Positions 1 through 7,710 of a DNA stretch of 21,129 bases are shown one piece after another. The notes beneath the pieces are model-generated. The model saw only the letters and a program-made list of their open reading frames with translations, did no database searches and was not told the DNA's origin. Position numbers and translations under genes: made by a program. How positions within the stretch are numbered: position 1 is the first letter of the stretch; each line of letters begins with the position of its first letter. Origin of the DNA: Dehalococcoidia bacterium. GTDB taxonomy: Bacteria; Chloroflexota; Dehalococcoidia; SZUA-161. Location: NCBI GenBank assembly GCA_014859215.1, contig JACUUS010000018.1, positions 1 through 21,129 of the forward strand, read 5' to 3'.

Positions 1-72
1 GTCCGTATTGTGCCCGCCTGCAAATATTGCTACAATCAGCCCTGTTCGTGCAGCTTGACCGGAGGGGGCCTG

Positions 73-477
73 ATGATAACCGTCGATGAGATGAGGCGCA
101 GGTTTGACAACTCGCCGTGCGCGCTCTATTTTGGCATGAAACTCGTCGATCTGTCGGAGGGTTATGCCAGGGTGGAGATGCAGGTAAGGGAGGAATTCCT
201 GAACTGGGAGAACATGGTCCAGGGCGGGATAATAGCGACCCTGCTTGACCAGGCTTTTGGGTCAGCATGCAATACCATGGAGAATGTTCATGTAGCCGTT
301 CAGATGAACATACATTTTCTGTCGGCGGCGCGGGTCGGTGAGACTGTGTATGCCGAATCCAGGGTCCTGCGTGCGGGGAAGAGGATGGGCGCATCCGAGA
401 TGTCCGTGATGGATTCCAGGGGCCAGACTATCGCGATGGCCACCGGCACCACGGTCTGTATCGGGACGCGTAGCTGA
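73..477 (+). CDS. PaaI-family hotdog-fold acyl-CoA thioesterase
   Basis: This is a 134-residue single hotdog-fold protein of the PaaI/YdiI type, which hydrolyses acyl-CoA or aryl-CoA thioesters in the cytoplasm. The family signature is visible as VQGGIIATLLDQAFGSA: a GG turn followed by a helix with the catalytic-type Asp. The usual His before GG is Gln here, as in some relatives. The ATG at 73 is preferred because GGAGGGGG lies just upstream (61-68). The same frame is open to the left edge and encodes a Cys-rich stretch (CKYCYNQPCSC) from a possible GTG at 10, so an N-terminal extension cannot be excluded. It lies 35 bp before the DAHP synthase and opposite an arylacetate-CoA ligase and IorAB. 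A role in releasing CoA from arylacetyl-CoA is therefore plausible, but this is inference. Confidence 0.8.
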   Translation: MITVDEMRRRFDNSPCALYFGMKLVDLSEGYARVEMQVREEFLNWENMVQGGIIATLLDQAFGSACNTMENVHVAVQMNIHFLSAARVGETVYAESRVLRAGKRMGASEMSVMDSRGQTIAMATGTTVCIGTRS

Positions 478-512
478 TGGTGCGGGGTAATTTCGGGGTG
501 AGGTTGACATAA

Positions 513-1529
513 ATGATAGTCGAAATGGCTAAGAACGCATCCAGAGAGCAGGTCGATCACGTCGTCGAGAGGGCGGAGTTCCTCGGTTTTGAAGTCCAGC
601 TGAATTTCGGCACCGAGAAAACTGTCGTTGCCATACTGGGCAGTGAGACCGGAAAGACTTCAACCGACATTTTCGCGGTCCTCCCGGGCGTGGAGTCTGT
701 ATCGAGGGTAATGAAGCCCTATAAGCTCGCTTCACGAGAGTTTAATCCGAGGAGCACTGTCGTCAATGTGAGAGGTGTGGAAATTGGCGGACCAAGGGTG
801 GTCGTTATTGCCGGCCCGTGCGCGGTCGAAAACGAGCAGAGGCTCATGGATACAGCGAGCGCTGTGAAGGCCTGCGGGGCGGCGGTCGTGCGCGGCGGCG
901 CGTTCAAGCCGCGCACATCTCCTTTTAGCTTCCAGGGCCTCGAAAAGGACGCCCTGAAGATGCTGTCCAGGGTCAGGACAAAGCTCGGGATTCCCGTCGT
1001 CACCGAAGTTGTGGACATCGAGAATATCCTCATAGTGGCTAAACACGCTGATATACTGCAGGTTGGCGCGCGAAATATGCAGAACTTCGCCCTGCTGAAG
1101 GAGTTGAGCAAGCTCAATCACCCCATCTTGCTGAAGAGGGGCCTTTCTGCCACCGTGACTGAATGGCTCACCGCCGCAGACTACCTGCTGGCTGAAGGCA
1201 ATAACCAGGTTATCCTCTGTGAACGCGGAATCAGGACTTTCGAGGACAGTGTCCGTTTCTCAATGGACCTCAGTTCGATAGGGGTGATAAAGCGCTTCAG
1301 CCATCTTCCTGTAATTGTAGACCCCAGCCATGCCGCAGGCCATTCGGCGTTTGTTCCCAGCCTGGCCAAGGCTGCCGTTGCAGCTGGTGCGGACGGGCTT
1401 CTCATCGAGGTCCATCCGAATCCGGAGGAGGCCCTTGTGGATGGCCTGCAATCCCTGAATTTCCCGACCTTTGAGAAGCTTATGGCCGAACTGAAGCCGA
1501 TCGCGGAAGCTGTCGGCAGGAGTATTTGA
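513..1529 (+). CDS. aroF: 3-deoxy-7-phosphoheptulonate (DAHP) synthase, type I beta with N-terminal regulatory domain
   Basis: This enzyme condenses phosphoenolpyruvate and erythrose 4-phosphate to DAHP, the entry step to chorismate and aromatic amino acids. The 338-residue length fits the AroF/KDSA-like class with an N-terminal ferredoxin-like (ACT-like) domain at residues 1-70, followed by the TIM barrel. Landmarks seen are the metal-binding Cys in AGPCAVE (about 101-106), the PEP-binding KPRTSPFSFQG (about 132-142), KRGLSATVTEW and the C-terminal metal site VDPSHAAGH. The ATG at 513 follows a GAGG at suitable distance. The N-terminal domain in this class commonly gives feedback inhibition by Phe or Tyr, or in fusions by chorismate mutase products. 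The gene sits between a thioesterase and an aminotransferase, opposite an arylpyruvate oxidoreductase operon, so aromatic synthesis and arylacid metabolism are neighbours here. Function is secure; the effector is unknown. Confidence 0.95.
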   Translation: MIVEMAKNASREQVDHVVERAEFLGFEVQLNFGTEKTVVAILGSETGKTSTDIFAVLPGVESVSRVMKPYKLASREFNPRSTVVNVRGVEIGGPRVVVIAGPCAVENEQRLMDTASAVKACGAAVVRGGAFKPRTSPFSFQGLEKDALKMLSRVRTKLGIPVVTEVVDIENILIVAKHADILQVGARNMQNFALLKELSKLNHPILLKRGLSATVTEWLTAADYLLAEGNNQVILCERGIRTFEDSVRFSMDLSSIGVIKRFSHLPVIVDPSHAAGHSAFVPSLAKAAVAAGADGLLIEVHPNPEEALVDGLQSLNFPTFEKLMAELKPIAEAVGRSI

Positions 1530-1558
1530 AACCCGCTTCTTTGTCTGGAGGAGTCGAG

Positions 1559-2749
1559 ATGGCAGTCAGCGGCAAGTTGCGCAGGCAAATGGCTGAGGGT
1601 GGGTGGATAAGGAAGATGTTCGAGGAGGGTATAGCCCTCAAGAAGCAGTTCGGCGAGGACAAAGTGTTCGACCTTTCCCTGGGCAACCCGGTGCTGGAGC
1701 CTCCCGAAGAGTTCCGCAGGGAGCTCAGAAAATGGGTTAACACTCCCGTGTCCGGCATGCACCGCTATATGCCGAACGCAGGCTACCCTGAGACCCGGGC
1801 TGCTGTCGCGGAGCATCTTTCAGCCTCGACGGGACTCCCCTTTACCCTTAACGAGGTAATAATGACCTGCGGGGCCGCGGGCGCGATCAACGCTGTCCTC
1901 AAAGCGATACTTGAGGCGGGGGACGAGGTAATCATATTCTCCCCCTTTTTTGTCGAATACATTTATTACATAGACAATCACCAGGGGGCAGCGCGCACAG
2001 TGGTCGCGGATGAGAACTTTGTCCCGGACCTGCGAGCGCTGGAAAACGCGATAACGCCGAGGACACGCGCGGTTCTTGTAAACTCCCCCAACAATCCGAC
2101 AGGGGTTGTTTACAGTGAAGAGACCATTCGTGGATTAGGCGAGGTTCTGGGGAGGAAAGAGAAGGAGTACGGTAGGGAAATCTTCCTTGTAAGCGATGAC
2201 GTCTACAGGAAGCTGGTATATGACGGAATCGAGTGTCCGTATGCCTTCCACTATCACCCCGCGACGATCGTGACAACCTCTCATTCAAAAGATCTTGCTT
2301 TGCCCGGCGAGCGTATCGGCTACGTGGCCGTCAACCCTTCGTATGCTGATCGCGCTGAGCTTGTGAATGGGCTCGTGTTTGCGAACCGGGTGTTGGGATA
2401 CGTAAATGCACCGGCCCTCATGCAGAATGTGGTGCGCGTCCTCCAGGATGCATCAGTTGACATCGAACTGTACCGGAAGAAGAGAGACCTGTTATATGAA
2501 AGCCTGGTGGGGATGGGTTACTCGGTGGTCAAACCAATGGGTGCATTCTACATATTCCCCAGGTCACCTATCGAGGACGACGCAGCCTTCGTGAGGCTTC
2601 TCCAGGAGCAGAGAGTCCTTACCGTTCCAGGCCGCGGATTCGGCTCTCCGGGCTTCTTCCGCATCTCGTACTGTGTCGAGGACCGGGTCATTGAAGGGTC
2701 TCTGGCGGGATTCAGGCTGGCGGCGAAGAAATGCGGACTTCGCGGATAA
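1559..2749 (+). CDS. PLP-dependent aminotransferase, class I/II (aspartate/aromatic type)
   Basis: This is a fold-type I aminotransferase of 396 residues that moves an amino group between an amino acid and a 2-oxo acid in the cytoplasm. Visible motifs are NSPNNPTG (about 175-182), SDDVYRKL (about 212-219, the Asp binding the PLP pyridine nitrogen and a Tyr), and SHSKDLALPGERIGY with the PLP Lys near 244. FRISY near the C-terminus supplies the carboxylate-binding Arg. A TTG start at 1526 is also possible, but ATG at 1559 has GGAGGAG (1547-1553) at ideal spacing and is chosen. The short gap after aroF suggests co-transcription. Given aroF before it and iorAB opposite, an aromatic amino acid/arylpyruvate substrate is likely, though sequence alone does not exclude aspartate or alanine as partner. 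Confidence 0.9.
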   Translation: MAVSGKLRRQMAEGGWIRKMFEEGIALKKQFGEDKVFDLSLGNPVLEPPEEFRRELRKWVNTPVSGMHRYMPNAGYPETRAAVAEHLSASTGLPFTLNEVIMTCGAAGAINAVLKAILEAGDEVIIFSPFFVEYIYYIDNHQGAARTVVADENFVPDLRALENAITPRTRAVLVNSPNNPTGVVYSEETIRGLGEVLGRKEKEYGREIFLVSDDVYRKLVYDGIECPYAFHYHPATIVTTSHSKDLALPGERIGYVAVNPSYADRAELVNGLVFANRVLGYVNAPALMQNVVRVLQDASVDIELYRKKRDLLYESLVGMGYSVVKPMGAFYIFPRSPIEDDAAFVRLLQEQRVLTVPGRGFGSPGFFRISYCVEDRVIEGSLAGFRLAAKKCGLRG

Positions 2750-2781
2750 AGGGCAGACCGGCACTGTCTCGTCCCCAAACG

Positions 2782-3186
2782 TCAAGCGATGGTTGATTTC
2801 AGAATAGTCTCCGCTTTCTCCAGATCGTCCGGTTTGAGTACAACCATAGCCCTGTTATTCTCGGCACGCTCGATGTAGGCATACAGGTACTTGATGTTGA
2901 TGCCCTGACCGGCCAGCGGCAGTGCCACCGTATTGAGCAGTCCTCCCGGAACATCAGGTATCAGGGCGCCCAGTATCCAGTCGGTCCGGCAGGTAAACTT
3001 CGATTCGCGCAGAGCCTCGAGCGCTTCGTCCGGCTTGTCCAGGACCATCCTCACTATGCCGAATTCGGCGGTCTCGCTTATGGACAGCGCCCGTATGCTG
3101 ATCTTCTTCTTGTCCAGTACGGCAAGGATATCCACCAGTCTCCCGGGAATATTCTCGGCGAAAACAGAAACCTGCTTGACTCTCAT
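2782..3186 (-). CDS. Free-standing tandem ACT-domain protein
   Basis: This small cytoplasmic protein (134 residues) is made of two ACT domains and no catalytic domain. The first (about 1-68) opens with the beta strand and Gly-containing turn typical of ACT (VKQVSVFAENIPGRLVDI). The second (about 70-134) repeats the pattern (ILGALIPDVPGGLLNTV). ACT domains bind amino acids at a dimer interface, so this is probably an amino acid sensor or an allosteric partner. It is the last gene of the run with livKHMGF-iorAB-paaK and follows paaK by 26 bp, with GGAGGG ahead of its ATG. ACT proteins of this kind occur beside phenylacetate-CoA ligase/IOR genes in anaerobes. A ligand such as Phe, Tyr or Trp is inferred from context only. 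Its stop is 32 bp from the convergent aminotransferase stop, and I see no clear terminator hairpin between them. Confidence 0.85.
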   Translation of the reverse strand: MRVKQVSVFAENIPGRLVDILAVLDKKKISIRALSISETAEFGIVRMVLDKPDEALEALRESKFTCRTDWILGALIPDVPGGLLNTVALPLAGQGINIKYLYAYIERAENNRAMVVLKPDDLEKAETILKSTIA

Positions 3187-3212
3187 GGCGGTCCCTCCTC
3201 GGCATCAGGGTG

Positions 3213-4523
3213 TTAAGGCGCTACTTCACTCCGGTCTACGACTCTCTTTGCCTTGCCTTCGGTCCGTGCTATGGTTTTTGGCTCGACAAGCTTGATCCGG
3301 GCGCTTATACCCAGGACGCTGTCCATCTCCGCCCTCAATCTCTTTTCGAGCTTTTCCATCTTCTGCATCTCATCCGAGAAGACATTGTCAGAGACCTCGA
3401 CCCATATCTCGAGCTCATCGGAAGAGAAGGCGTTCTTCCTGTCCACTACGATAAGGTAATGAGGCTCGACGCCTTCCACCTCCAGAAGTACGCTCTCTAT
3501 TTGCGACGGAAAAACGTTGACGCCTCGGATAATCAGCATGTCGTCGCTGCGGCCGGTTACCCTTGACATCCTTACGTGCGTGCGCCCGCAATCGCAGGGT
3601 TCGCGATCCAGGCTCACAATATCCCTGGTACGATATCTTATGACAGGCTGAGCTTCCTTGGTGAGTGTCGTAATAACCAGCTCGCCCTGCTCGCCATAAG
3701 GCAGCGGATCGCCGCTATGCGGGTCGATGACCTCGGCGAGGAAATGGTCCTCCGCTATATGCATACCGCACCTGCGTTCGCATTCCACCGAGACTCCGGG
3801 GCCCACCACTTCAGTAAGGCCATAGATGTTCACCGCGCGGATGCCGAGTCTTTCCTCGATATCATTGCGCATTTGCTCGGACCAGGGTTCGGCGCCGCAG
3901 ACGCCAAGCCGGAGCTTTGTCTCCCGGAGATCGACCCCCATGTCAAGCGCGGTCTCGGCCAGAATAAGGGCATAAGAAGGTGTGCAGGTTATCACGGTCG
4001 TTCCCAGGTCCTGCAAAAGAATGATCTGCCTCTTCGTATTGCCGCCTCCGGTCGGGATAACGGTGGCGCCCAGTCTTTCTGCCCCGTAGTGGAAACCGAG
4101 ACCGCCGGTGAACAGGCCGTAGCCGTATGCGTTTTGCAGGATGTCATCGCTTCTTACTCCGGCAGTGACAAGCGTGCGCGCCATTATATCGGACCAGTTG
4201 TCAATATCGCTCTGTGTGTAGGGCGCCACAATGGGTTTTCCGGTGGTACCGCTTGATGAATGGATGCGCACCACCCTATTCAGGGGCGTCGCCAGCAGGC
4301 CGTAGGGATAATTGTCGCGGAAATCCAGTTTGCTGGTGAACGGAAGCCTGGAAAGGTCGGTGAGGCTCCGGACGTCCTCGGGTGTTACCTTGCGCTCCTT
4401 GAAGGCCTTACGGTAAAAGGGCACCTTCTCGTAGACATCCTTGGCTCTAGCCTGGAGCCGTCGGAGCTGTACGTTCTCAAGGTCCTTTCGCGGCATTCTT
4501 TCGTTTTCGGGATCTCTAATCAT
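3213..4523 (-). CDS. paaK: Phenylacetate-CoA ligase (arylacetate-CoA ligase), AMP-forming
   Basis: This 436-residue member of the adenylate-forming PaaK family activates phenylacetate or a related aryl acid with ATP and CoA, giving arylacetyl-CoA, AMP and PPi. Landmarks are the phosphate-binding loop HSSSGTTGKP (about 88-97), the A5-type motif YGLTE (about 234-238), RYRTRDIVSLD, and the hinge region GRSDDMLIIRGVNVFP before the small C-terminal domain. Length is normal for the family. ATG at 4523 has AAAGGGGA upstream and lies 11 bp after iorB. No paaABCDE ring-epoxidase genes are present, and with IorAB directly upstream the enzyme more likely works in anaerobic arylpyruvate/arylacetate conversion than in aerobic phenylacetate breakdown. 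Substrate choice (phenyl-, hydroxyphenyl-, indole-acetate) cannot be read from the sequence. Confidence 0.93.
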   Translation of the reverse strand: MIRDPENERMPRKDLENVQLRRLQARAKDVYEKVPFYRKAFKERKVTPEDVRSLTDLSRLPFTSKLDFRDNYPYGLLATPLNRVVRIHSSSGTTGKPIVAPYTQSDIDNWSDIMARTLVTAGVRSDDILQNAYGYGLFTGGLGFHYGAERLGATVIPTGGGNTKRQIILLQDLGTTVITCTPSYALILAETALDMGVDLRETKLRLGVCGAEPWSEQMRNDIEERLGIRAVNIYGLTEVVGPGVSVECERRCGMHIAEDHFLAEVIDPHSGDPLPYGEQGELVITTLTKEAQPVIRYRTRDIVSLDREPCDCGRTHVRMSRVTGRSDDMLIIRGVNVFPSQIESVLLEVEGVEPHYLIVVDRKNAFSSDELEIWVEVSDNVFSDEMQKMEKLEKRLRAEMDSVLGISARIKLVEPKTIARTEGKAKRVVDRSEVAP

Positions 4524-4534
4524 ATCAGTCCCCT

Positions 4535-5131
4535 TTACCGTAGCACTGCACCGGCCTCGTCAGCGCCCCTGTTAAAGGCCTCAATGCTCGATTCCATGAA
4601 TTTAGGCGGCAGCCTTCGCCGCATAGTCTCGGTCCAGGCTTCCCGCTCAAGATCGAGGAAAGCCGACAGGAAGCCGAGCATGACCATATTCACAGCCCGT
4701 GGATTTCCGACCTCCCTGCTGATCCTGGTAGCGGGAATCAGGTAAATTCTATCAGTATACTGTTCGAGGATACCTCTCATTTGCTCCCAGGTGGGGTACG
4801 GTATCTTTCCGCTCACCGCCGAAATGGGTATTACGACAACATCGGCCACGATAGCCACCCCGCCGGACTTCAGGCAGGGAGCCCACCGCGCCGCCTCAAG
4901 CTCCTCGAAACCCATCAGGAAATCAACTTCGCCTTTCTTAATCATAGGCGCGAAGACGTGTTCCCCCCAGCGGACATGACTCACCACGCTGCCTCCCCTC
5001 TGGGCCATCCCCATCGAATCCGTCTTCTTGACGTCGTACCCGTTTATCGTTCCGATCTCGGCCATTGCATCGCTGGCAAGAATGACGCCGTGCCCGCCTA
5101 CACCAACCATGAGTACATTTGCATTGTTCAT
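4535..5131 (-). CDS. iorB: Indolepyruvate ferredoxin oxidoreductase, beta subunit
   Basis: This is the gamma-type subunit of 2-oxoacid:ferredoxin oxidoreductases, 198 residues from the chosen start. With IorA it oxidatively decarboxylates aryl-2-oxo acids (indolepyruvate, phenylpyruvate, hydroxyphenylpyruvate) to arylacetyl-CoA, reducing ferredoxin. The N-terminal MVGVGGHGVILASDAMAEIG and DSMGMAQRGGSVVSHVRWG are the characteristic family segments. The frame extends to 5164, but ATG at 5131 overlaps the iorA stop by 4 bp (ATGA) and has GGAGG seven bases upstream, so translational coupling to iorA is likely. paaK follows 11 bp downstream, which places the CoA ester product beside its ligase. 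No second copy or paralogous subunit is present in the window. Confidence 0.93.
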   Translation of the reverse strand: MNNANVLMVGVGGHGVILASDAMAEIGTINGYDVKKTDSMGMAQRGGSVVSHVRWGEHVFAPMIKKGEVDFLMGFEELEAARWAPCLKSGGVAIVADVVVIPISAVSGKIPYPTWEQMRGILEQYTDRIYLIPATRISREVGNPRAVNMVMLGFLSAFLDLEREAWTETMRRRLPPKFMESSIEAFNRGADEAGAVLR

Positions 5132-6915
5132 CGCTTGTCCTCCAAGATGGCTTCCTGAGGACATACCTGCGCGCAGACGCCGCAGCCCGCACAGCTTTCG
5201 TCTATGTGTGCCCTATCATCCACCAGAGAAATAGCCGGGCAACCCGTGTCCAGGCAAACATAGCAGCTCGTGCATTCCTCAGTATCCACCGCGAAAGGAG
5301 TGCGCCTGGTCTTGACAGCGAGCGTGCAGGGGCCGCGAGCGATTATAACCGAGGGCTCATCGTTCTCGGTGCATTTTCTTATAGCTGATTCGATCTCGGC
5401 CAGATCGAACGCGCTGACTATATTGACGTCCCTGACGCCGACGCCGCGCACAACGTCTTCCAGCTTAACGGCTTGAGTTTTCAGGCCCCGCGCCGATATA
5501 CCTGTTCCCGGATGGCCCTGGTGTCCGGTCATGGCTGTAGTTTCGTTGTCAAGTATGATGACGGTAATACTGGCCTGATTATACACTGCGTCGACAAGGC
5601 CCGTGATGCCTGAGTGCATGAATGTGGAATCGCCCAGCACCGCCACGACCTTGTTAGGTATTCCCGCCTTCTTCAGGCCGATGGCATGTCCGATGCTCGC
5701 GCCCATGCACGCACAGGTGTCCAGCGCGGCGAGCGGAGGGTAAACACCGAGAGTATAACACCCGATATCGCTGGTCACGACGAAGTCGCCTTTCTGGACC
5801 GGCCCTTCGTTTGTGCGCAGTCCGAGCTTCCTGAGCACGTACTCGGTGCCGACATGCGGGCACCCGGCGCAGAGTTGGGGTCTTCGCAAAGGCAGCGGCA
5901 AAGGCGCTTCTGTCGCGGGTGCGGAAGCCGGTCTTTTTCCCGGCAGAAGGCCGGCCTGGACCGCACCGTTTTCCGCGATCTCCACTGTTAGCTCGCCAAT
6001 CAGCGGGATGAACTCTTTCCCCCTGACGGGAATTCCCAGGCGGCGTACTTCGTCCTCAAGATATGGGTCCAATTCCTCAATAACAATCACCTGGTCCACC
6101 TCGCGGGCAAACCGGCGGATGAGTTCGGACGGGAACGGGTATGTCGTTACGAGCTTGAGGAAAGAAGCATCCTTGAAGACCTCCCTGGCGTACTGGTAGG
6201 CAACGCCGCTCGAAATTACGCCGAGCTTGCGGTCGGCGAGCAGCATCTTATTCATGGGGAAGGTCTCCACGTAGTCATGCAGCTTGACAATGCGCTCCTC
6301 CATCGCAAGCCGTCTTACCCTGGCGTTGGAGGGGACCATGACATATTTGGCGGGGGCCCGCCGGAATTGCGGTTGGGCCGGCACCGCCTTACGTTCCGGG
6401 TCTACCTCGACCACAGTCTTGCAGTGAGAGATCCGCGTGGTAGGACGAACGAGTACGGGCGTGTCGAATTCCTCGCTTATGGCATAAGCCCAGCCCATGA
6501 CATCGTATGCATCCTGGCTGTCGGCGGGCTCAAGCATGGGCACCTTCGCAAACCGCGCGAAATGGCGGTTGTCCTGCTCGCCCTGGGAGCTGTGCTCGCC
6601 AGGATCATCCGCCGAGACCACGACAAGGCCGCCTATGATCCCCGTTGTTGACACCGCGAAAAAAGGGTCCGCAGCCACGTTTAGCCCCACATGCTTCATG
6701 GAAGCCAGGGCTCGGACACCGGCGTAGGAAGCTCCCATAGCCACTTCGAGGGCTACTTTCTCATTGGTCGACCATTCGACGTAAATACCGTCCATTTTCG
6801 CAAGTTCTTGCAATATCTCCGTACTGGGCGTCCCGGGATAAGCGGCTGCCACAGCCACGCCCGCGTGCCAGGCGCCCAGCGCCAATGCTTCGTTGCCCGA
6901 TAGGAGTTGCTTCAT
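5128..6915 (-). CDS. iorA: Indolepyruvate ferredoxin oxidoreductase, alpha subunit
   Basis: This is the large TPP-dependent subunit (595 residues, usual family length). Domain order: N-terminal pyruvate-ferredoxin oxidoreductase-like pyrimidine-binding domain (opens with LLSGNEALALGAWHAGV; VAAAYPGTPSTEI follows), a middle transketolase-C-like region, and a TPP pyrophosphate-binding domain with GDSTFMHSG near residue 428 and the downstream Asn (LDNETTAMTG). A C-terminal 2[4Fe-4S] ferredoxin domain follows, with Cys 548, 551, 554, 559 and 575, 578, 581, 585. All eight cluster ligands are present. The SD GGAGGATG precedes the ATG. The gene lies 36 bp after livF. The enzyme converts arylpyruvates from transamination to arylacetyl-CoA with ferredoxin reduction, and in some archaea runs in reverse for aromatic amino acid synthesis. 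Strictly anaerobic chemistry is implied. Confidence 0.96.
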   Translation of the reverse strand: MKQLLSGNEALALGAWHAGVAVAAAYPGTPSTEILQELAKMDGIYVEWSTNEKVALEVAMGASYAGVRALASMKHVGLNVAADPFFAVSTTGIIGGLVVVSADDPGEHSSQGEQDNRHFARFAKVPMLEPADSQDAYDVMGWAYAISEEFDTPVLVRPTTRISHCKTVVEVDPERKAVPAQPQFRRAPAKYVMVPSNARVRRLAMEERIVKLHDYVETFPMNKMLLADRKLGVISSGVAYQYAREVFKDASFLKLVTTYPFPSELIRRFAREVDQVIVIEELDPYLEDEVRRLGIPVRGKEFIPLIGELTVEIAENGAVQAGLLPGKRPASAPATEAPLPLPLRRPQLCAGCPHVGTEYVLRKLGLRTNEGPVQKGDFVVTSDIGCYTLGVYPPLAALDTCACMGASIGHAIGLKKAGIPNKVVAVLGDSTFMHSGITGLVDAVYNQASITVIILDNETTAMTGHQGHPGTGISARGLKTQAVKLEDVVRGVGVRDVNIVSAFDLAEIESAIRKCTENDEPSVIIARGPCTLAVKTRRTPFAVDTEECTSCYVCLDTGCPAISLVDDRAHIDESCAGCGVCAQVCPQEAILEDKR

Positions 6916-6951
6916 TGTTCATCCTCCTCGACCCGCATAGCGGGCCGGGAC

Positions 6952-7710
6952 CTAGGCTATCGCTTTTCCGAGATATGCCTGCCTGACCCTATCGTCTCCC
7001 AGAAGCTCTCTTGAGGTGCCCTCAATAGCGATGCGGCCCCTGTCCATCACGTAGCCCCGGTCTGCGATCTTCAGGGCTGCCACCGCGTCCTGCTCGACCA
7101 GGAGCACGGTGAGACCGCCGTCCCTGAGCCTGACCAGGAGCTTGAGTATCTCCTTGACCAGGTTCGGCGCCAGGCCGAGAGAAGGCTCATCCAGCAATAT
7201 CATGCGAGGATTTGACATGAGCGCCCTCCCTATGGCGAGCATCTGTTGTTCCCCGCCGCTCAGGCTTCCCGCCTGCTGATTCTTTCGTTCCTTCAATATG
7301 GGGAAAAGGCGGTACACGGTTTCGAGATTGGCCTGCACCGATGGCCGGCGCATGAACCATCCGACGTAACCCAGGGAGTGGAACCGGTTGCGACTGCATT
7401 CACAATAGCTCCCCAGGGCAAGGTTATCTGCTACCGACATTGCCCCGAACAGGTGCCTCCCCTCGGGAACATACGCAAGCCCTAAATTCACAGTCTTGTT
7501 AGCAGGGAGACCTGTCAATTCCTTGTTGTCGAGCCATATGTGCCCGCTCTTGAGCGGAACGACCCCGGTAATCGAGTTCAGCAGTGTGCTCTTGCCCGCA
7601 CCGTTGGACCCGATCAGGGTAACGATTTCGCCGTCGTTGACTGTGAGGGAAGCCTCCCTCAGGGCATTTGTTCGACCGTAGGATACACACGCTTTCTCCA
7701 CTCTAAGCAT
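6952..7710 (-). CDS. livF: Branched-chain/aromatic amino acid ABC transporter, ATP-binding protein LivF
   Basis: This is one of two ATPase subunits of a HAAT-family importer (252 residues). Walker A GSNGAGKST (about 34-42), signature LSGGEQQMLAIGRALM, Walker B MILLDEPSLGLAP and the H-loop-equivalent region (LLVEQDA, where the His is Gln as in LivF proteins) are visible. LivF proteins are usually about 235 residues. The extra length sits in the helical subdomain after LALGSY, where a segment with two Cys and GYVGWFMRRP precedes NLETVYRLFP. The ATG overlaps the livG stop by one base (TGATG) and has a GAGGAGGA site ahead. The subunit acts at the cytoplasmic face with LivG, LivH and LivM. The neighbouring iorAB-paaK genes suggest an aromatic amino acid or aryl acid as cargo. 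Confidence 0.95.
   Translation of the reverse strand: MLRVEKACVSYGRTNALREASLTVNDGEIVTLIGSNGAGKSTLLNSITGVVPLKSGHIWLDNKELTGLPANKTVNLGLAYVPEGRHLFGAMSVADNLALGSYCECSRNRFHSLGYVGWFMRRPSVQANLETVYRLFPILKERKNQQAGSLSGGEQQMLAIGRALMSNPRMILLDEPSLGLAPNLVKEILKLLVRLRDGGLTVLLVEQDAVAALKIADRGYVMDRGRIAIEGTSRELLGDDRVRQAYLGKAIA

Noticed and set aside
719..1117. Long antisense frames inside the DAHP synthase gene
   Set aside because: They are shadows of a clearly conserved gene, have no SD site and show no family features.
2750..2781. Bidirectional terminator between the two convergent operons
   Set aside because: Only a 4-bp stem with a 7-nt loop can be drawn and no T-tract follows.
3576..4256. 226-codon plus-strand frame opposite paaK
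   Set aside because: The paaK frame carries all adenylate-forming motifs. The opposite frame has no recognisable domain and reflects GC-rich codon bias.
6932..6944. Small GC hairpin (CCCGC/GCGGG) between livF and iorA
   Set aside because: It has only five base pairs, no T-tract and a 36-bp gap, which is too weak to call a terminator or processing site.
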